This document shows, piece by piece, positions 25,297-37,339 of a stretch of 64,000 bases of DNA (positions are counted from its first letter, which is position 1; each line of letters opens with the position of its first letter). Under the pieces are notes generated by a model, which was not told the origin of the DNA, did not search any database, and saw only the letters and a program-made list of their open reading frames with translations. A program made the position numbers and the translations under genes. Source of the DNA: Triops longicaudatus (Eukaryota > Arthropoda > Branchiopoda > Notostraca > Triopsidae); assembly GCA_022885665.1 (NCBI GenBank), contig JAGQDJ010000052.1, positions 1 through 64,000 on the forward strand. Reading direction: 5' to 3'.

Positions 25297-26565
25297 TTAG
25301 ACGCTATGGTGGTAACGCTGCTTAATGCCCTCCAAGTGCTTCTGCACTTCGTGTTGCAAGTGCTCGGGCAAAAGACCCACATTCCCGAATAAAGACCGTA
25401 AGATATTGAGCTCCTCCGTCAACAGTTCCACGCGTTTCTGGAGCCGTTCGTTATCTTTGACCAAAGTTTTGACTTTCTCCTCCGTTTCGCGCGATCTCAG
25501 CTTGGCTTTCTCGCGGGACTTGCGAACTGCGACGTTGTTTCGCTCGCGCCGACGACGGTACTCGTCCGAAGCTTTGTCCACGTTCTTGGAACGCTTGGTC
25601 GCGGAGGCCGAAGAGGTGGAGGATACAGAGGAAATGCTTTTGACGGAGCCAGGTGCGGAACGATCTACATTCGTATTGCCTCCAGAACCGGGCAAACTGT
25701 ACTGCGGGTAGTCGTACGAGAGCGGTGACGTTGTGTGATAATCAGGAGTGGGATAGCCGCCACCCGTCACGTACTCGGGATCCGCGGGTTCTTCCTTCAC
25801 AGAGGGAGGTGGGTTGTATAAACTCTGGCTATGGTTGTGAGGCATGAACTGGGCACGTGCAGCTGGAGTAAGCAGGAAAGAATTGGACGCGGCCGCACCG
25901 AAGGCGCTGGAAGCGTTGGCCGAGCCAGTCGAGGTTGGTTCGGCTTGCTGTTGGAGCAAGGCAGCGGCAGAGGGGTTGACGGCGTTCCCGTTGCGCGTAA
26001 ACTCCTGCAATACCTCGCCAAAGTCGATGAGACCTTGGAGATCCAGTGAAATCTCAGAACCGCTCAAATCCGCCAGCTCCACGCCGGCCTCGTCCGGCCC
26101 AGGAAAACCGCGCGAGTGATTGGAATATGAAGGGGATAACTTGGAACTGAGATGCTGATTACTGCTGCCGTTCGAATAAGGTGAAGACAGGGGAGAAACT
26201 GAGTGGGATGAACGGGCAGAGGAATAAGGTCCCACTGAGCTAGTGTAATTTTGAGCGTCCAGTTTAGGCGAGAAACTTTTCACTTTCTTCAACTCCACCG
26301 GACTGGCCGAGTCATAGAGACGAGGAGACTCCATAACTGAATAGCATAGTGGAGCAGCCAGGTTGGATAACAAGTCTTCACTGTGTAATTGTCCAAAATC
26401 TTCCTCAAGATCCAAGTCGATTTTTCGTTTCACGGGTTCAGACTTGGTGTCAGAGCTGGCAGCAAGGTGTGGAGTAGATTTGTTTTGCTGCTGCTCTTTG
26501 AGCAAACCCGAATCCTCAAAGGCAGTGTCGTAGAAGCTCAACACAGGATCGTTGTCACTCAGCAT
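25297..26565 (-). CDS. Cebp: CCAAT/enhancer-binding protein (C/EBP), single coding exon
   Basis: This is a nuclear bZIP transcription factor that binds TTGCGCAA-type sites as a dimer. The 422-residue frame is uninterrupted. The bZIP is near the C-terminus (residues about 334-393): basic region DEYRRRRERNNVAVRKSREK, then a leucine zipper ending LNILRSLF. A short acidic-hydrophobic stretch near the middle, EISLDLQGLIDFGEVLQEF, matches the conserved C/EBP transactivation box. Ser/Pro- and Ala/Gln-rich linkers lie between. The first in-frame ATG is 26565; an acceptor-like TTTCAG ends at 26602, so a 5' UTR intron is likely. A second ATG at 26334 begins MESPRLYD, like the start of other arthropod C/EBPs, so a shorter isoform (345 residues) is likely too. 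It is head to head with C/EBP-gamma. Confidence 0.93.
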   Translation of the reverse strand: MLSDNDPVLSFYDTAFEDSGLLKEQQQNKSTPHLAASSDTKSEPVKRKIDLDLEEDFGQLHSEDLLSNLAAPLCYSVMESPRLYDSASPVELKKVKSFSPKLDAQNYTSSVGPYSSARSSHSVSPLSSPYSNGSSNQHLSSKLSPSYSNHSRGFPGPDEAGVELADLSGSEISLDLQGLIDFGEVLQEFTRNGNAVNPSAAALLQQQAEPTSTGSANASSAFGAAASNSFLLTPAARAQFMPHNHSQSLYNPPPSVKEEPADPEYVTGGGYPTPDYHTTSPLSYDYPQYSLPGSGGNTNVDRSAPGSVKSISSVSSTSSASATKRSKNVDKASDEYRRRRERNNVAVRKSREKAKLRSRETEEKVKTLVKDNERLQKRVELLTEELNILRSLFGNVGLLPEHLQHEVQKHLEGIKQRYHHSV

Positions 26566-26805
26566 GAGCACAATAATCGGGTCCTTGGATTTAAATGTCA
26601 CCTGAAATGTGCGTGGCAAACTTAGCCTTGTAGCTTCACTGGATACACTGAACTTTCCTTCGCTTTAGCTCTAGCTTGTATACCTTCTTGTCTGCTTGTC
26701 AGTACTTCAATGATGAAATCTTCTTCCCGACTTTTCTTTATGAGAACCTGTGCACGGGCAGGCTAGCTAAGGTCCTCCCCTTTGTTGCTACGCTGTTGTG
26801 CACCT

Positions 26806-26813
26806 TGACGTCA
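26806..26813. promoter_or_regulatory. Perfect CRE (TGACGTCA), 240 bp upstream of the C/EBP ATG
   Basis: An exact palindromic cAMP-response element. CREB control of C/EBP genes is well known in animals. Here only the sequence match and position are seen. Confidence 0.45.
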
Positions 26814-26855
26814 TTTTGTCCTTATTAAACAGAAAAACAAGGCGTGCAGGACTTT

Positions 26856-26867
26856 TTGCACGTGCAA
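26856..26867. promoter_or_regulatory. 12-bp palindrome TTGCACGTGCAA (C/EBP half sites around an E-box)
   Basis: It combines the TTGC...GCAA half sites of C/EBP with a central CACGTG E-box in a perfect palindrome. It could be a bHLH-ZIP, PAR-bZIP-like or autoregulatory C/EBP site. Confidence 0.35.
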
Positions 26868-28802
26868 CTTCTTCAATATTAAAGGTTTATTTAATCCGTC
26901 CGCTTTGTTTTCTGATTAATATCTAAAAATTGCCTTACTATAGAGGGAACTTCATAGCGTACGAGGACGGACACACGCGCGCGACGCAGCACACTATCAG
27001 AAGTGGACGATGAAGTCATGCAAGCGGGCATTGGTGGAAACTGCTTGCTACGTCACCAGGCCCGACCTACGCTGGGAAACCTACGGTTCTACGTCAGAGT
27101 ACGGCGAAACCATCCCGAATGGACGAATTCCATGAAGGGTTCGGGTTTTCCGGAAGGCCGGAAGTTTTCGAGAAAGTGCTTTGTCAGCATTTTCTGACTA
27201 CAAGTCCGGAATGCCTCTAGAAACCCATAGGAAAACCTCGTACTACCTATCTCTTTATACAGAGGTGTAGGCCCTCACTATTGATGAGTACGAGCAATTA
27301 AAGGGCGAATGAAACTGAGCCGGTGACACCTCGCAAGGACGTAGATGCTATAATAAGGTCCATCAAAACATGGCGATAAGCGGGACACTTCTGACGAACC
27401 TGTAAGATGACTTTCTTGCCCCCCTGCCTCCTTTTAAACTTGGAGCGTGTTGGGAGTCTTCGGGTTTTAGCATGAACTCTAGCGACCCTGCAAATTAAGC
27501 CGACGTCAGGGGTGCGCGCGGTTTACCAGGAAATCTAAAAAGGGGGCCACGGGGGTAGTAAATAGTAGAACTGTATATACACACGGATTGGGAAGCGTTG
27601 AACTCGCGACACAGCGACCAAAGACAAAACACATTATGCCGAACAGCGTTCCGACTTAACCTCAAAAGATGTTTTTCGGACAGTTCCCTAGGTGACCATA
27701 AGTTGAGTCTGATCTCGAGCATTCTCACACTCGTCAAGCTATCTCTGTAATATAAACCCGTGATTTAAAATATACTGAGCTGACGTATCTATTAACGTGT
27801 GAGAAGAATGCATCTCGCATCTTGCAGTGACGCAAATAGAAAATAACAAGATTATATAAGAAACTTTGTAGAACTAAAAAATTACAGAGCGTTATATAAA
27901 AGCGACTGGTCGCTGTTTTTTATTTTATTTATTATAATAAAATTTTTGCGCTTTTCCTTGTCTTGTAGGCCTGGTAAGGACACCTGGTAACATACTAGGA
28001 AACAACCAATTTTTCTTTCAGGAGAAAAAAATATATAAAAAGTTTTGTTATTCACTACGTAAAATCGAGGAAAACAGAACGTGAGACGCATATTCGGCAC
28101 ACGAAAAAACGCTGCTGTGACGCAGTGATGCTTCGCCGTTGTGACATCACGGGCAGCGGTTGCATCACCTTTTGTAATGGCCGACCGTCACTAGCAGGCC
28201 TGAAGAGTGTTGTAGGAACGCCTGAATTCCTAGCTTTTTGTCTGTGTGTTTTTATGCACAACTATTACTTTGATCGGTAACAGCAATCAAGTGATAAAAA
28301 TGGTAGGTTTTTCCAACTGTCATCTTAAACTTTCCACAGTTTTTTCTTTGTTTAAACGCGTCTCGTTCAGCCTTGGCTATAATCTAAACCAGGGTGATCA
28401 TCAGCCACGACTGCCATAACAAAAAGTGTTGCGAAATACCATACGGCATGACACACCAAATTGGCTGTTGGTTATACGGCAAATATTTTGTATTTTTGAC
28501 CAATTAATCTGTAAATAAATCTAATGTGATTTTCTTCTGTATTTTTGCAGGCGCCGTAAACAAGACGCCATAAGTTTATATTCTGTACATCCTGTAAATT
28601 TTTAACTGGTGGGTGCTTAGCCAGTGTTTCGTTAACATCTACCAGATCACTTCATCATCTTTAACCGCACTCTTTGGACCGGGTTACAACACAATAGTCT
28701 ACAAGAAGCTGGAAGCATTTCATCAGAAAAATTCCAATCCCCTTGTCGCTTTAGAATCCAGTTTCATTTTTATTTCAGCATTTTACAACAAAACAAGCTA
28801 GC

Positions 28803-29473
28803 ATGGTATCGAAAAAAGCTGGGAACAAGGCAAAACAGCGCAAAGCAGCACAAGAGGATTCTGACACATATGGCGTAGGCAAAGATAGTGAGGAATATCG
28901 TCGCATCAGGGAAAGGAATAATTTGGCAGTGAAACGCAGCCGTACGCGATCGAAACTCAAGACGGAACAGACCTTAGAACGCGTTAATCATCTTCGTCAA
29001 GAAAATGCCCTCCTGGAAGAGAAAATTACGCTGTTGAGCAAAGAGCTGGGATTCCTGAAAGACCTTTTTTTAGCGCATGCAGGTAATTTATTCGCCTTTT
29101 ATATCTAGTTCATATTCAAAGCAGGCCAGGGAAATTCCCAAAACTCGAAATAGTTTAAAACGAGGCGGATAGATGGCGTGAGTGTAGCCTCAAATGAGGA
29201 AACCGGCAATTGGAAGCAGAGGGATTTTTAAATTCAAGTGGTGCTAATGAGAACTTGTCTCGTGCAATTTCGGTCTTTCTAGGTTCAGTCCATGGTATGA
29301 ATTTGGAAGGCATTGATTTGCATGCCTTGTTGAAAGATTCCGCCGAGACAGCCACCAGCGGTGTGAAAATTGAAAGGGCAGATGCAAGTGAAGCTGATGA
29401 AGAGTACGAAGACGAGGCAGCGGCTGGCGAGCGCATTCGCCGTTTGGAAGATGGTGAACGCCTTCGTTTATAA
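28803..29473 (+). CDS. Cebpg: C/EBP-gamma-type bZIP factor, two coding exons
   Basis: This is a small bZIP protein without a C/EBP-type activation domain. Vertebrate C/EBP-gamma dimerises with other C/EBPs and ATF4 and tunes their activity in the nucleus. Exons 28803-29082 and 29283-29473 join in phase 1 (CATGCAG|GTAATT ... TTTCTAG|G) and give 156 residues, close to the roughly 150 of vertebrates. A Lys-rich N-terminus is followed by the basic region EEYRRIRERNNLAVKRSRTR (residues 30-49) and a zipper ending LLSKELGFLKDLFLAHA, the hallmark C/EBP-gamma end. The exon-2 tail is acidic, then ends RLEDGERLRL. A TTTATTTCAG acceptor ends at 28778, 24 bases before the ATG, so a 5' UTR intron is likely. 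The coding intron just after the zipper is not present in vertebrate CEBPG. Confidence 0.93.
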
Positions 29474-29997
29474 GAGAATGCAACAACAGCAGCAACAAGA
29501 ACCATCATTAGTGTGGATTTCACTAGCTATGCCTGTGTATCCCTTCCTGCAAAAAATAAGACTACGGAATAAGGCTCGCATGTGCCTGTCTATCCGTGTT
29601 GTCCCAAACTCTTGTTTCTCACAACTACAACGGATATCAAAGTTTACATGTATTACAGTACAAAATAGAATAGTTAAAAGTGCATTTGTTGCCTTTTTTC
29701 CCTTACTTTTATTTTGCCAGTGACAGAAGAAGAAGGAAAAACACTGTAAATTTCTTGTAGCCACCACCACAGAACGACAAACTCATTGCAGCCTAAACGA
29801 CAACCAACGTAGTCTATTTCACTCATGGAAAATGTTCGTTGCTATCTGCTGTCCAATTCTTGTCGAGTTCCTTGTTTTGAGCTCCGAAAAAGATGTACTT
29901 GAGACGCTGCCTAGTACAAATTCAATACTTCAAGCCTTTAAATGTGTTTTCTTGTCTGATACTTCTTTCTTCACAGTGTAATTGCTTTGTTAGTCAT

Positions 29998-30240
29998 TAC
30001 AGTAGAATGTCACTATAAGGTGGCATTGATAAAACGAATTGATAGCGACAGGAAAGAATTTATAAGGTCGTGGTTTATTCAATAACCTCGTTGTAACAAA
30101 ATAACGAACTTTCGACAATATACAGACAGTTTTTAAACCTAAAAGAGTCAAGTAAGTTAGGGAAAATGCGTCTGATATAACGAATTCAGGTTACACTGAG
30201 GAGTTTTTGTGTTTCCAGGGGTTAGCAAACAATTCTGTGG
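29998..30240. mobile_element. Diverged pogo/Tigger-like element
   Basis: TACAGTAGAATGTCACTATA at the left end and, at about 30163, AAAATGCGTCTGATATAACG are family motifs. The latter is shared exactly with the copy at 51843. Internal AATAACCTCGTTGTAACAAA suggests nested or rearranged copies. Confidence 0.45.
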
Positions 30241-31350
30241 TAGTTATTTCCATCTATTCTAGGTCCCGGTAGGGACCTCGGAGGGTTTTTCTTTGGTTTT
30301 ATTTCCAACGAGGTGACACTTCCCCAAAACACAGGTTAAACGGCAAGTTACTTTATTTTTTATCTCGATCATTGCATTAAGCAAGCTTTCCAAGCTTTGA
30401 GTGTACTTACAGTCTAGGCATAGTGACTAAGACACCAAATACCGTTAAGATCACCAACACAGGCGGTTTTTAATTAATTTTCGTAACCTTTTACAGAATG
30501 TTGAAAGGGGTAATCAATTCGGCCAGTCTTTTCTACAGCGTATCACCCTGTTTAATTTCATATAAAAACCTACAAAAATTACCGTACATAGGTCTCATGG
30601 CGACCAAGGGAGTGGGCTACAAACAATTCCAAGTTTTCTCGTTTTTTGTACTAAAAATGCAAATTAACTGTTTTCCCTATTTTATGGCCCGGCATGTTTT
30701 CCCTATCCTTGTAACACAGTATACATCGTATCGTGCGCGCCACGATACGGTAATAAATGCGATTATTATGAATGTACAGTTTAGACAGAAACGAACAGTC
30801 GTAAAATTCTTGTGTTGTGACTTATTAGTGATCCAAGTAACAATGCATTGTCCACGTTGCTAGTTTTCTATCACAACAAGCGGGTCGCGAAAAAAATCGC
30901 AAATATCCAAGATGCCAACTTTCAAGTTAAAGATGGCATCAGGCAATGGAACACGGAATCGGTCAACTAATGTGAAGGGTGTTATTACATGTGCCCACAA
31001 TCTCTGCTAGTAACCACCCTTACCTTTCATAGTAGAAGTATGTTTAACTAACTTTTTAATTTATGTCGGTGCTTAGGTGTTTTTCGAGTAAAACTGCCTT
31101 ATTTACGAAGAAAAAAAATACGCGAGAATCCACGCGAAACATCGCAGTCATACGAAACATTTGAGAGAACTGTATGTCTTCATGGGGAAAAATTATGTCT
31201 TAGTAACGTTGGACGATGAGGCTGCATTTAAAAACGCGCGACGTTTTACGTGAGTTCTCACATATGGTCAGTATATTTGACTTTTGTTTTATCCAACTAA
31301 CAAATATTCTGCAAAGTATTCAACAAGTTATTTTATTATGACAAATATTC

Positions 31351-31470
31351 GGTTACAGTGGAGTGTAAAGATCCCGGGTTATACAAATCTACAGAAAAAC
31401 GTCCGATATGACCAGCTTTGGATGTACCGAACATTTTTCTTGTACCCGAGAAAGTTCGCTATAGCAACAT
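31351..31470. mobile_element. Fragment of a pogo/Tigger-like element
   Basis: It contains TTACAGTGGAGTGTAAAGAT, then GGTTATACAAATCTACAG, AACGTCCGATATGACCAGC and GAAAGTTCGCTATAGCAAC, which follow the order of motifs in other copies. Confidence 0.35.
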
Positions 31471-34400
31471 ACAACTTTAGACACCGTAATGGGGTAAAGA
31501 TGGTAATTAAGTTTTTTGTTGAAAAACGAATCTGCATGCGAGATTCGTTGAAAAGCGTTGAGATTCATTATCCAAGATGAAAGATTAATAGCTTGTTCAT
31601 TTTCTACATGATTACAAGTGAATATAAGTGTCGGGTTACACAAACAAGCACGCATGGGCACATAGGCGTTTTGGACTGTTGTGTCTTTGCGTTGTCGTGC
31701 TGTTGCCCTGGCCTGGAAGAGCCTTTCGGGGCGTTCATCAGCCGAACGAGGCACGACTGCTCCGTGGCATGGCATGGACTGCCACTCACTCACGCTGCAA
31801 CGAGCTTGCGACTATGTGTTTAGTATGGTGTAGTGGGTACATGAGAAAGGATGTCTCGTCGCAAACAGAGCCATCCGAAACCAGTTCTCAAACGTGAGTA
31901 CCAACCTTTTAACTTTATTCTTCATTACGTTGCCCGAAGACCTTATAACGCATGTCGTTCTGTTGTTGTCTGTGAAAAACGGTTACGTTTTATATTTCCC
32001 CCTCAGAAGAAAAACAGCTCAGTTCCATAAATCGTGTGTAAAAGTGTCGTGAATACTTGAAGCAAATGCTCCCCTTTGTCATCCTCGTTTCTGTAGGCCA
32101 GAAAGCCATTAAAAGAATAAGGAGCAGGTGTTCGTAATCGCTGTGCTGTTCTTTCTGGCAAATTCTTGGTTAACTTTTTTCCGCACCTTGTTGGATTTCC
32201 TACGTGAAGCGACTCAGTTAGGCCAACAAAAATTCACGTGTTTCACACAACGTAAAAGTGACACCGAACGCCCTAATAAAAGCTGTTGGCTGCTGAGCCA
32301 GTTTTGCTTCACAAGCTGCATTGTCCCTAATTTTCTTTCTTTTTTTCCAAAAAGAATGATTCCGTCTGTTTTCTTCTTACTAGCCTGTCCAAAAAGATTT
32401 CTCTACTTCCCTGTGACCTTTCGCTGCCTTCTTTTGCCTATCGAAACAGAGCGGTAGAGAGCAAGAATTTTGAATTCGGGCGAAAAAAAAATAATCTCTG
32501 TGATCTGGTCAGTCCAGACGCAAAGCGTGGCCCTATACAGCCATCGTGATAGAATGGCTTTACCAATGCTGGAATATGCAAATGAGATTCTGGGAGGTTT
32601 TTAGACCAAAAACTTGATCCGCTGTCCAGCACTGCACTTGTTTTTCTCCATAGGCTCTGGCGCTTTTCATACAGGTTTCCAATCTTTCGATACACACACA
32701 ACTAGCCTGATCACACTATAAACCCTATTCGTGTTCCAGTGAAAACCACGGCAGCCAATTCTTCAACTCGATAGACGGCTCTAATCGCAAGGCGACTCTC
32801 TGCGTCTCAAGTTTAGACTCATTATATAAGAGCGATAACACTCGAATGAATTTCGAGAAAAATCTCTTTTTCCAAAAAGACACGAAATGATCTTATCCCT
32901 CTTCTCTATACTCACAGCTGAGAGGAAGTTTCACAATCATTTTCCGCGCATACCAAGATAACCAGACGGCACTTCCCATGTGGTTACCAATGATAAGATT
33001 AGCCATCTCATTGATACACGCCTTACATCCCTCATTAATGTAAACAAGGCGACCCTACGTAGATATTCACCGACTGCCTACAATCCCCCCTCTGTCCCCC
33101 ACCACCCACTTCTTTTCACATCTCGTCGCCCAACTCTGTGATTGAACTTGCAGCACAGTGCGCAAGCTGAGCCTTGTCATAAGACAAAACCCGCTCTTTT
33201 TACTTGAACAGAATCCCTGCTGCGAGAACTGTTTCACCTTTGGTAGAGTAGGGGAACAATGTCACATTTTGCCTGACTACCTGAATTAATGAAACCGTAC
33301 ACACACGGTAAGAACCGCACCACCGGTTTTGTTAGACCAACCAACACAAAAGCACGCTGACTGCCCCGGACGACTATTCTTTCTTCTTTTTCTAAACTCG
33401 GTCTGAAAAAGGGGCATAGCGTACATTAAACACGCTATATTCCATACACCCCTAGGAAAACGAAACAACGCTTTTCAACCCCTTGAACCAAGTTGATGGT
33501 CTTAATAATTAGGTTTTAGCTAATTTCCCGATTCTTTTCTATTCAGCTTTTTGTGGCACGTACTGTACCGCGCTATTTTACAACGCCACTGTAAGGGACC
33601 ATAATGCGTAGGTCTCATAAGCCCCATGCTCGGGAGAAAAACTGGGCAATGGCCGCATTCACAAGGGACGGCGCGTGCTTTCAGTCTTAGCGTCACGCAC
33701 GAATTACAGTCCAGAGCATGTATTTCTTTTCGTTAAGTGCACCTGAAAAAGCATCTTAGGAAACAAAAATCGGAAAAAACCCCTAGAATAATTAAAAAAG
33801 AAACCCTTGTGCTTACTGTATAATTTTTTTTTTTTGGTTGGTTGGAAGCGTACAACCTTTTCGCTCGTTACCCCTGCTTTAACTTGGTTACCCCAAGTTG
33901 AAGGGTTGCAAGTCCTGTCGTTAACGCCCTGCTTAATTGCATTGGCAACTCAACTCCGGCGAAGAAGACAAGAACTCGTGCAGGAGTCGCGGAAAGGAGG
34001 GAGGTGGGGGGGAGAGGGAATAAGTTGCACTGCTCGAGAATTTCCGAAGACACACTGCATGGATAATGCAACCCCGAAAGTCTTCGCATTACCCCAAGCT
34101 GGAGCTCAAACCCTAAGCAAGCCTTTTGCGCGTGCTGGTTAGCTGCACCTATTCTCTCTCTCCTTCTCTCATCTCTGTGTCTCTCACTGTCTTTAACTTG
34201 CACATATGCCCGTTATGTGCCTCTCTTTTCGGCTTGTGCTTTCTACACAAGGCACAGTTAGATATCCCGCCGAAAATGTCATTGCCATCCTTAGTTCTAA
34301 GACACATTATCTCGGTTCATTTTTGCCTCGGTTTCTACGAAATGTTGTATTACCGTCTCAGACGACAGAAAACCGAAGAGCTGACGGACGGACAAGTCGA

Positions 34401-37339
34401 GGCAGCGAATATTTGATGTGTGTCGTTGGCACATCACTAATCTTCTTATACATCGCTCATAAAAAGGACGGTTCTAGAAAGGACAAGAGAGTAAACAGTG
34501 TTCTAGCCCCTTACCCCCCAAAACACGCTCCTTATCAATAAAAGACAGGAGAAGAAGCAGGGGTGTATAGAAGTTCAAACTTTTTATCCATCAGTCATGG
34601 AAAAAAAAGGCGCACCGCTTCATTTGTAAGTCCTTATCTTTGCCTCCATAGAGCGCAATGCTAAGCGTGTAATCATATCGCGATCGATGTCAAGTGTTGT
34701 GCCTAAAGCTTAAACCCCCGTAGATCCGTAGTAGTAGAAAAGGGTGAGGGACGCGTACACAGACATGTACACCCCTTTCCTTGGGTCGCAACTTCAAAGA
34801 GGTCTTGAATTAGCTATTACGGCCTCGGCACGAGCTGCGAATGAAGACGGGAGATTTGATGTAGAGGCACGGAAAGGAAAAGACGTAATGTGCTTACGAG
34901 AAAAGGGGGTAAAGGTGCTAGGAAACAATTGTTGAATAAGACAACACGAGTAGGGAACGGTAGGAAAGAAAATCGGGGAGGATGCCGTGAGCCGATGCGT
35001 ACGTGGGTTGCTGGGGGGTTTGACAGGGAAGGGAGTCTTTTGCATAAAAGAGGTTGGATTAAAAGCACGCAAGAAACTAAAAAGTTCGAACTGTAAGATC
35101 GGGGAAAGGGGTGAATTGGTAACAAAGGCTCATGATGTACACACACGTAGCCATATCGCGGAAACCAAAGCCAGGCTTTAAACCCTCCCACTGTCCTGTA
35201 AACTCCCCACAGACGTTATCGATCAGTTTCCTGCAACTCACATGCCCAGTGCGACATTGCAGCTCATTAGTTTTTTATACTTCTATATACCCCAACCCTC
35301 CCAAAGAGGATGTATACCTATACTGTACCTACAAAACTTGTCATACATTTACGGATCTGCCATTCGCTTCTACCTTGCTCAACCTTTACATGTGTAACCC
35401 TTTCCTAATCAAAAACGGAAATGGTGCCTGTCGCCCATGAATATGAGCAAGATCCCTAATCACCATCATCCTTTCCAATAGATACCGTAAAACGCGGTTG
35501 GTATGCACGGAAAAACGATTTTTCAGTTTTCGTTTATATTTCGGCTAATTTTTAAGTAATAGTGGCTTGATTTTTATTCTTGTTTATAAACAGCCTTCTC
35601 CACTTTCAAGGGGTTTTTAGTTGAGTTTTCGTGCCTTTTTTCTTCGCAACTCGCGTCTTTCCTGACTCCTCGCTAGTCTCGGAAAAGCCATAAGCCATAA
35701 CACAAGAAAAGAGTCAGAGTTTGCTAGGTAATTCAAATATCGAATTTGCTTGAAGGCGAAAGACTTTGACTATTTTTTTTTATTAAGTGACAGAAAGGCT
35801 TATTAATGCAGTATATTTATTGGTAAAAACGGAGTCTCTAACTATCATATTTGTCTTTCAGTAGTTACAATTCGAAGGTACTGAAAATGTGCCAAAAAAT
35901 TTTGCTTTCGACTCTTTATTGCCAGGAAAGACACTAAAACTTAGTACATTTTCAGAAAGCATTTCTGAATCTGAAGACACCTAGTTTAGTGCTTTTGGTT
36001 GCATATTGCATATTTGAATAGCAGCCTACGCTTTCCTATTAAATATTCAATGTAAACGTGTTCCGAATAACCCTTTTTTACGAGTGTAACTAAAAAGTGT
36101 CAAAATCAGATCTAAGGAATGCGTTATGAACACACGGGAGATGATGAAAATCGCTAATTAAAGGCCGTTTCTCAGTATTACGGATAAACAGCGAGCCGAA
36201 TTTCGTGGAATTATGAGTTATGTTGATCCAATTTATCTTTGCCATTGTGCTTATTGCATGCTTTAGATGTAGTGTAAATACGTGTACGCACACTGCAGTC
36301 ATCAATTCCAGTCTTTACGATTACCTTCCGCTTCCCTGTCAGCAAATCTAATTTCAAGCTCCCGTAGCCCGAAAAAAGACGAAAAGCAACGTTAGATTGT
36401 AATGCGAGTCCACGGACTGTAAATCAACAACACACCTTCAATTTCCTTCGCTACCGTCCCATTTCCCCGCCATCGCTCTCTGCTCTTACGCCCGAAACCC
36501 AGCAGCTACGGGGGCAGGCTTCGGTTCATTTGCATGAAGGAATAAAAACAACAAGCCTGCTGCTCCCGTGTGCGTTAGCGTCAGATTCGATAGAAAATGG
36601 TGAGGTGGCTGGGAGGGAGGGGGAGGGTGGGCAAGATCAAATAGTAGCAAAGGTTTGGCCACCCTTTCTGGAAAAAGGGCCAGCACTTAAGCTAGTTAAG
36701 CTATACATCGGAATGAGGTATAAAACACGAATGCGAGGCCAACGTTATATGAGCGATAGCCATCAAGCAGGTTATCAAACAGGTTGGCAATGATGAGATG
36801 CTTCTTTTTTCTTCTTCGTCTTGAGCTTCTGCGGCTGCAGCTTGTATGAACATCAGGCTTTTGCTTAAGCCCAAAAAGCACACCAACTGAGGCTTTTTAT
36901 CTTGCCTTCATGCTGGTAACAAATTATTCCAGTAGCTGAAGTGGCCGACGGCCAATTCGCTTATGGGAGGAGATTTGAGACAAGGTACAAAAACATACGC
37001 AAAGCATTCCATGCGATGAGGTCCGTACTCGTTCCAGCCCTGAGCTCCCGGCCCCTTATTTTACGGAACGCACAGACCTTAATTTTGATAAGAGATTGGT
37101 CCCATTTTAAACATAAACTTCTTCATCTCTCAGCATGAACACAAACGAGTGGCACGGTTCGGTTCCACGATCCTATACAGAAGCGTATCTCGAGTCTTGA
37201 TCTTCGAGCTAGTACACGCTATCAAAAAACCTCAACCAGAAAACGCTTTACTCCGTGACCAACTTTCGCTCATAATGCCTCCGTAAATACAGTGCGCACC
37301 TTTGCAACAAAAATCATGGATAAATACATTGTAACAAAT

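Larger units (their letters stand above)
26604..28776. promoter_or_regulatory. Shared intergenic/5' region between C/EBP (-) and C/EBP-gamma (+)
   Basis: This 2.2-kb spacer separates two divergent bZIP genes. It contains a perfect CRE (26806), a 12-bp TTGC/GCAA palindrome (26856) and several CGTCA/TGACG half sites: about 27051, 27092, 27394, 27504, 27733, 27781, 27828 (TGACGCAA, a CRE-C/EBP composite form), 28118 and 28189. No gene is visible inside. Whether it works as a bidirectional promoter is inference. Confidence 0.45.
29474..37339. other. Intergenic, no recognisable gene
   Basis: It begins with a CAG-rich stretch, probably 3' UTR of C/EBP-gamma. Otherwise I see short open frames without motifs, a pyrimidine-rich CTCTCT run at about 34150, and the MITE remnants listed separately. 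Nothing on either strand has splice-supported coding character. Confidence 0.5.

Noticed and set aside
24872..25382. Minus-strand frames just below C/EBP
   Set aside because: They overlap the C/EBP 3' end and UTR in other frames and show no independent coding signal.
26566..26619. Longer C/EBP start at 26619
   Set aside because: That codon is TTG, and an acceptor-like TTTCAG at 26602 interrupts the stretch. The first true ATG is 26565.
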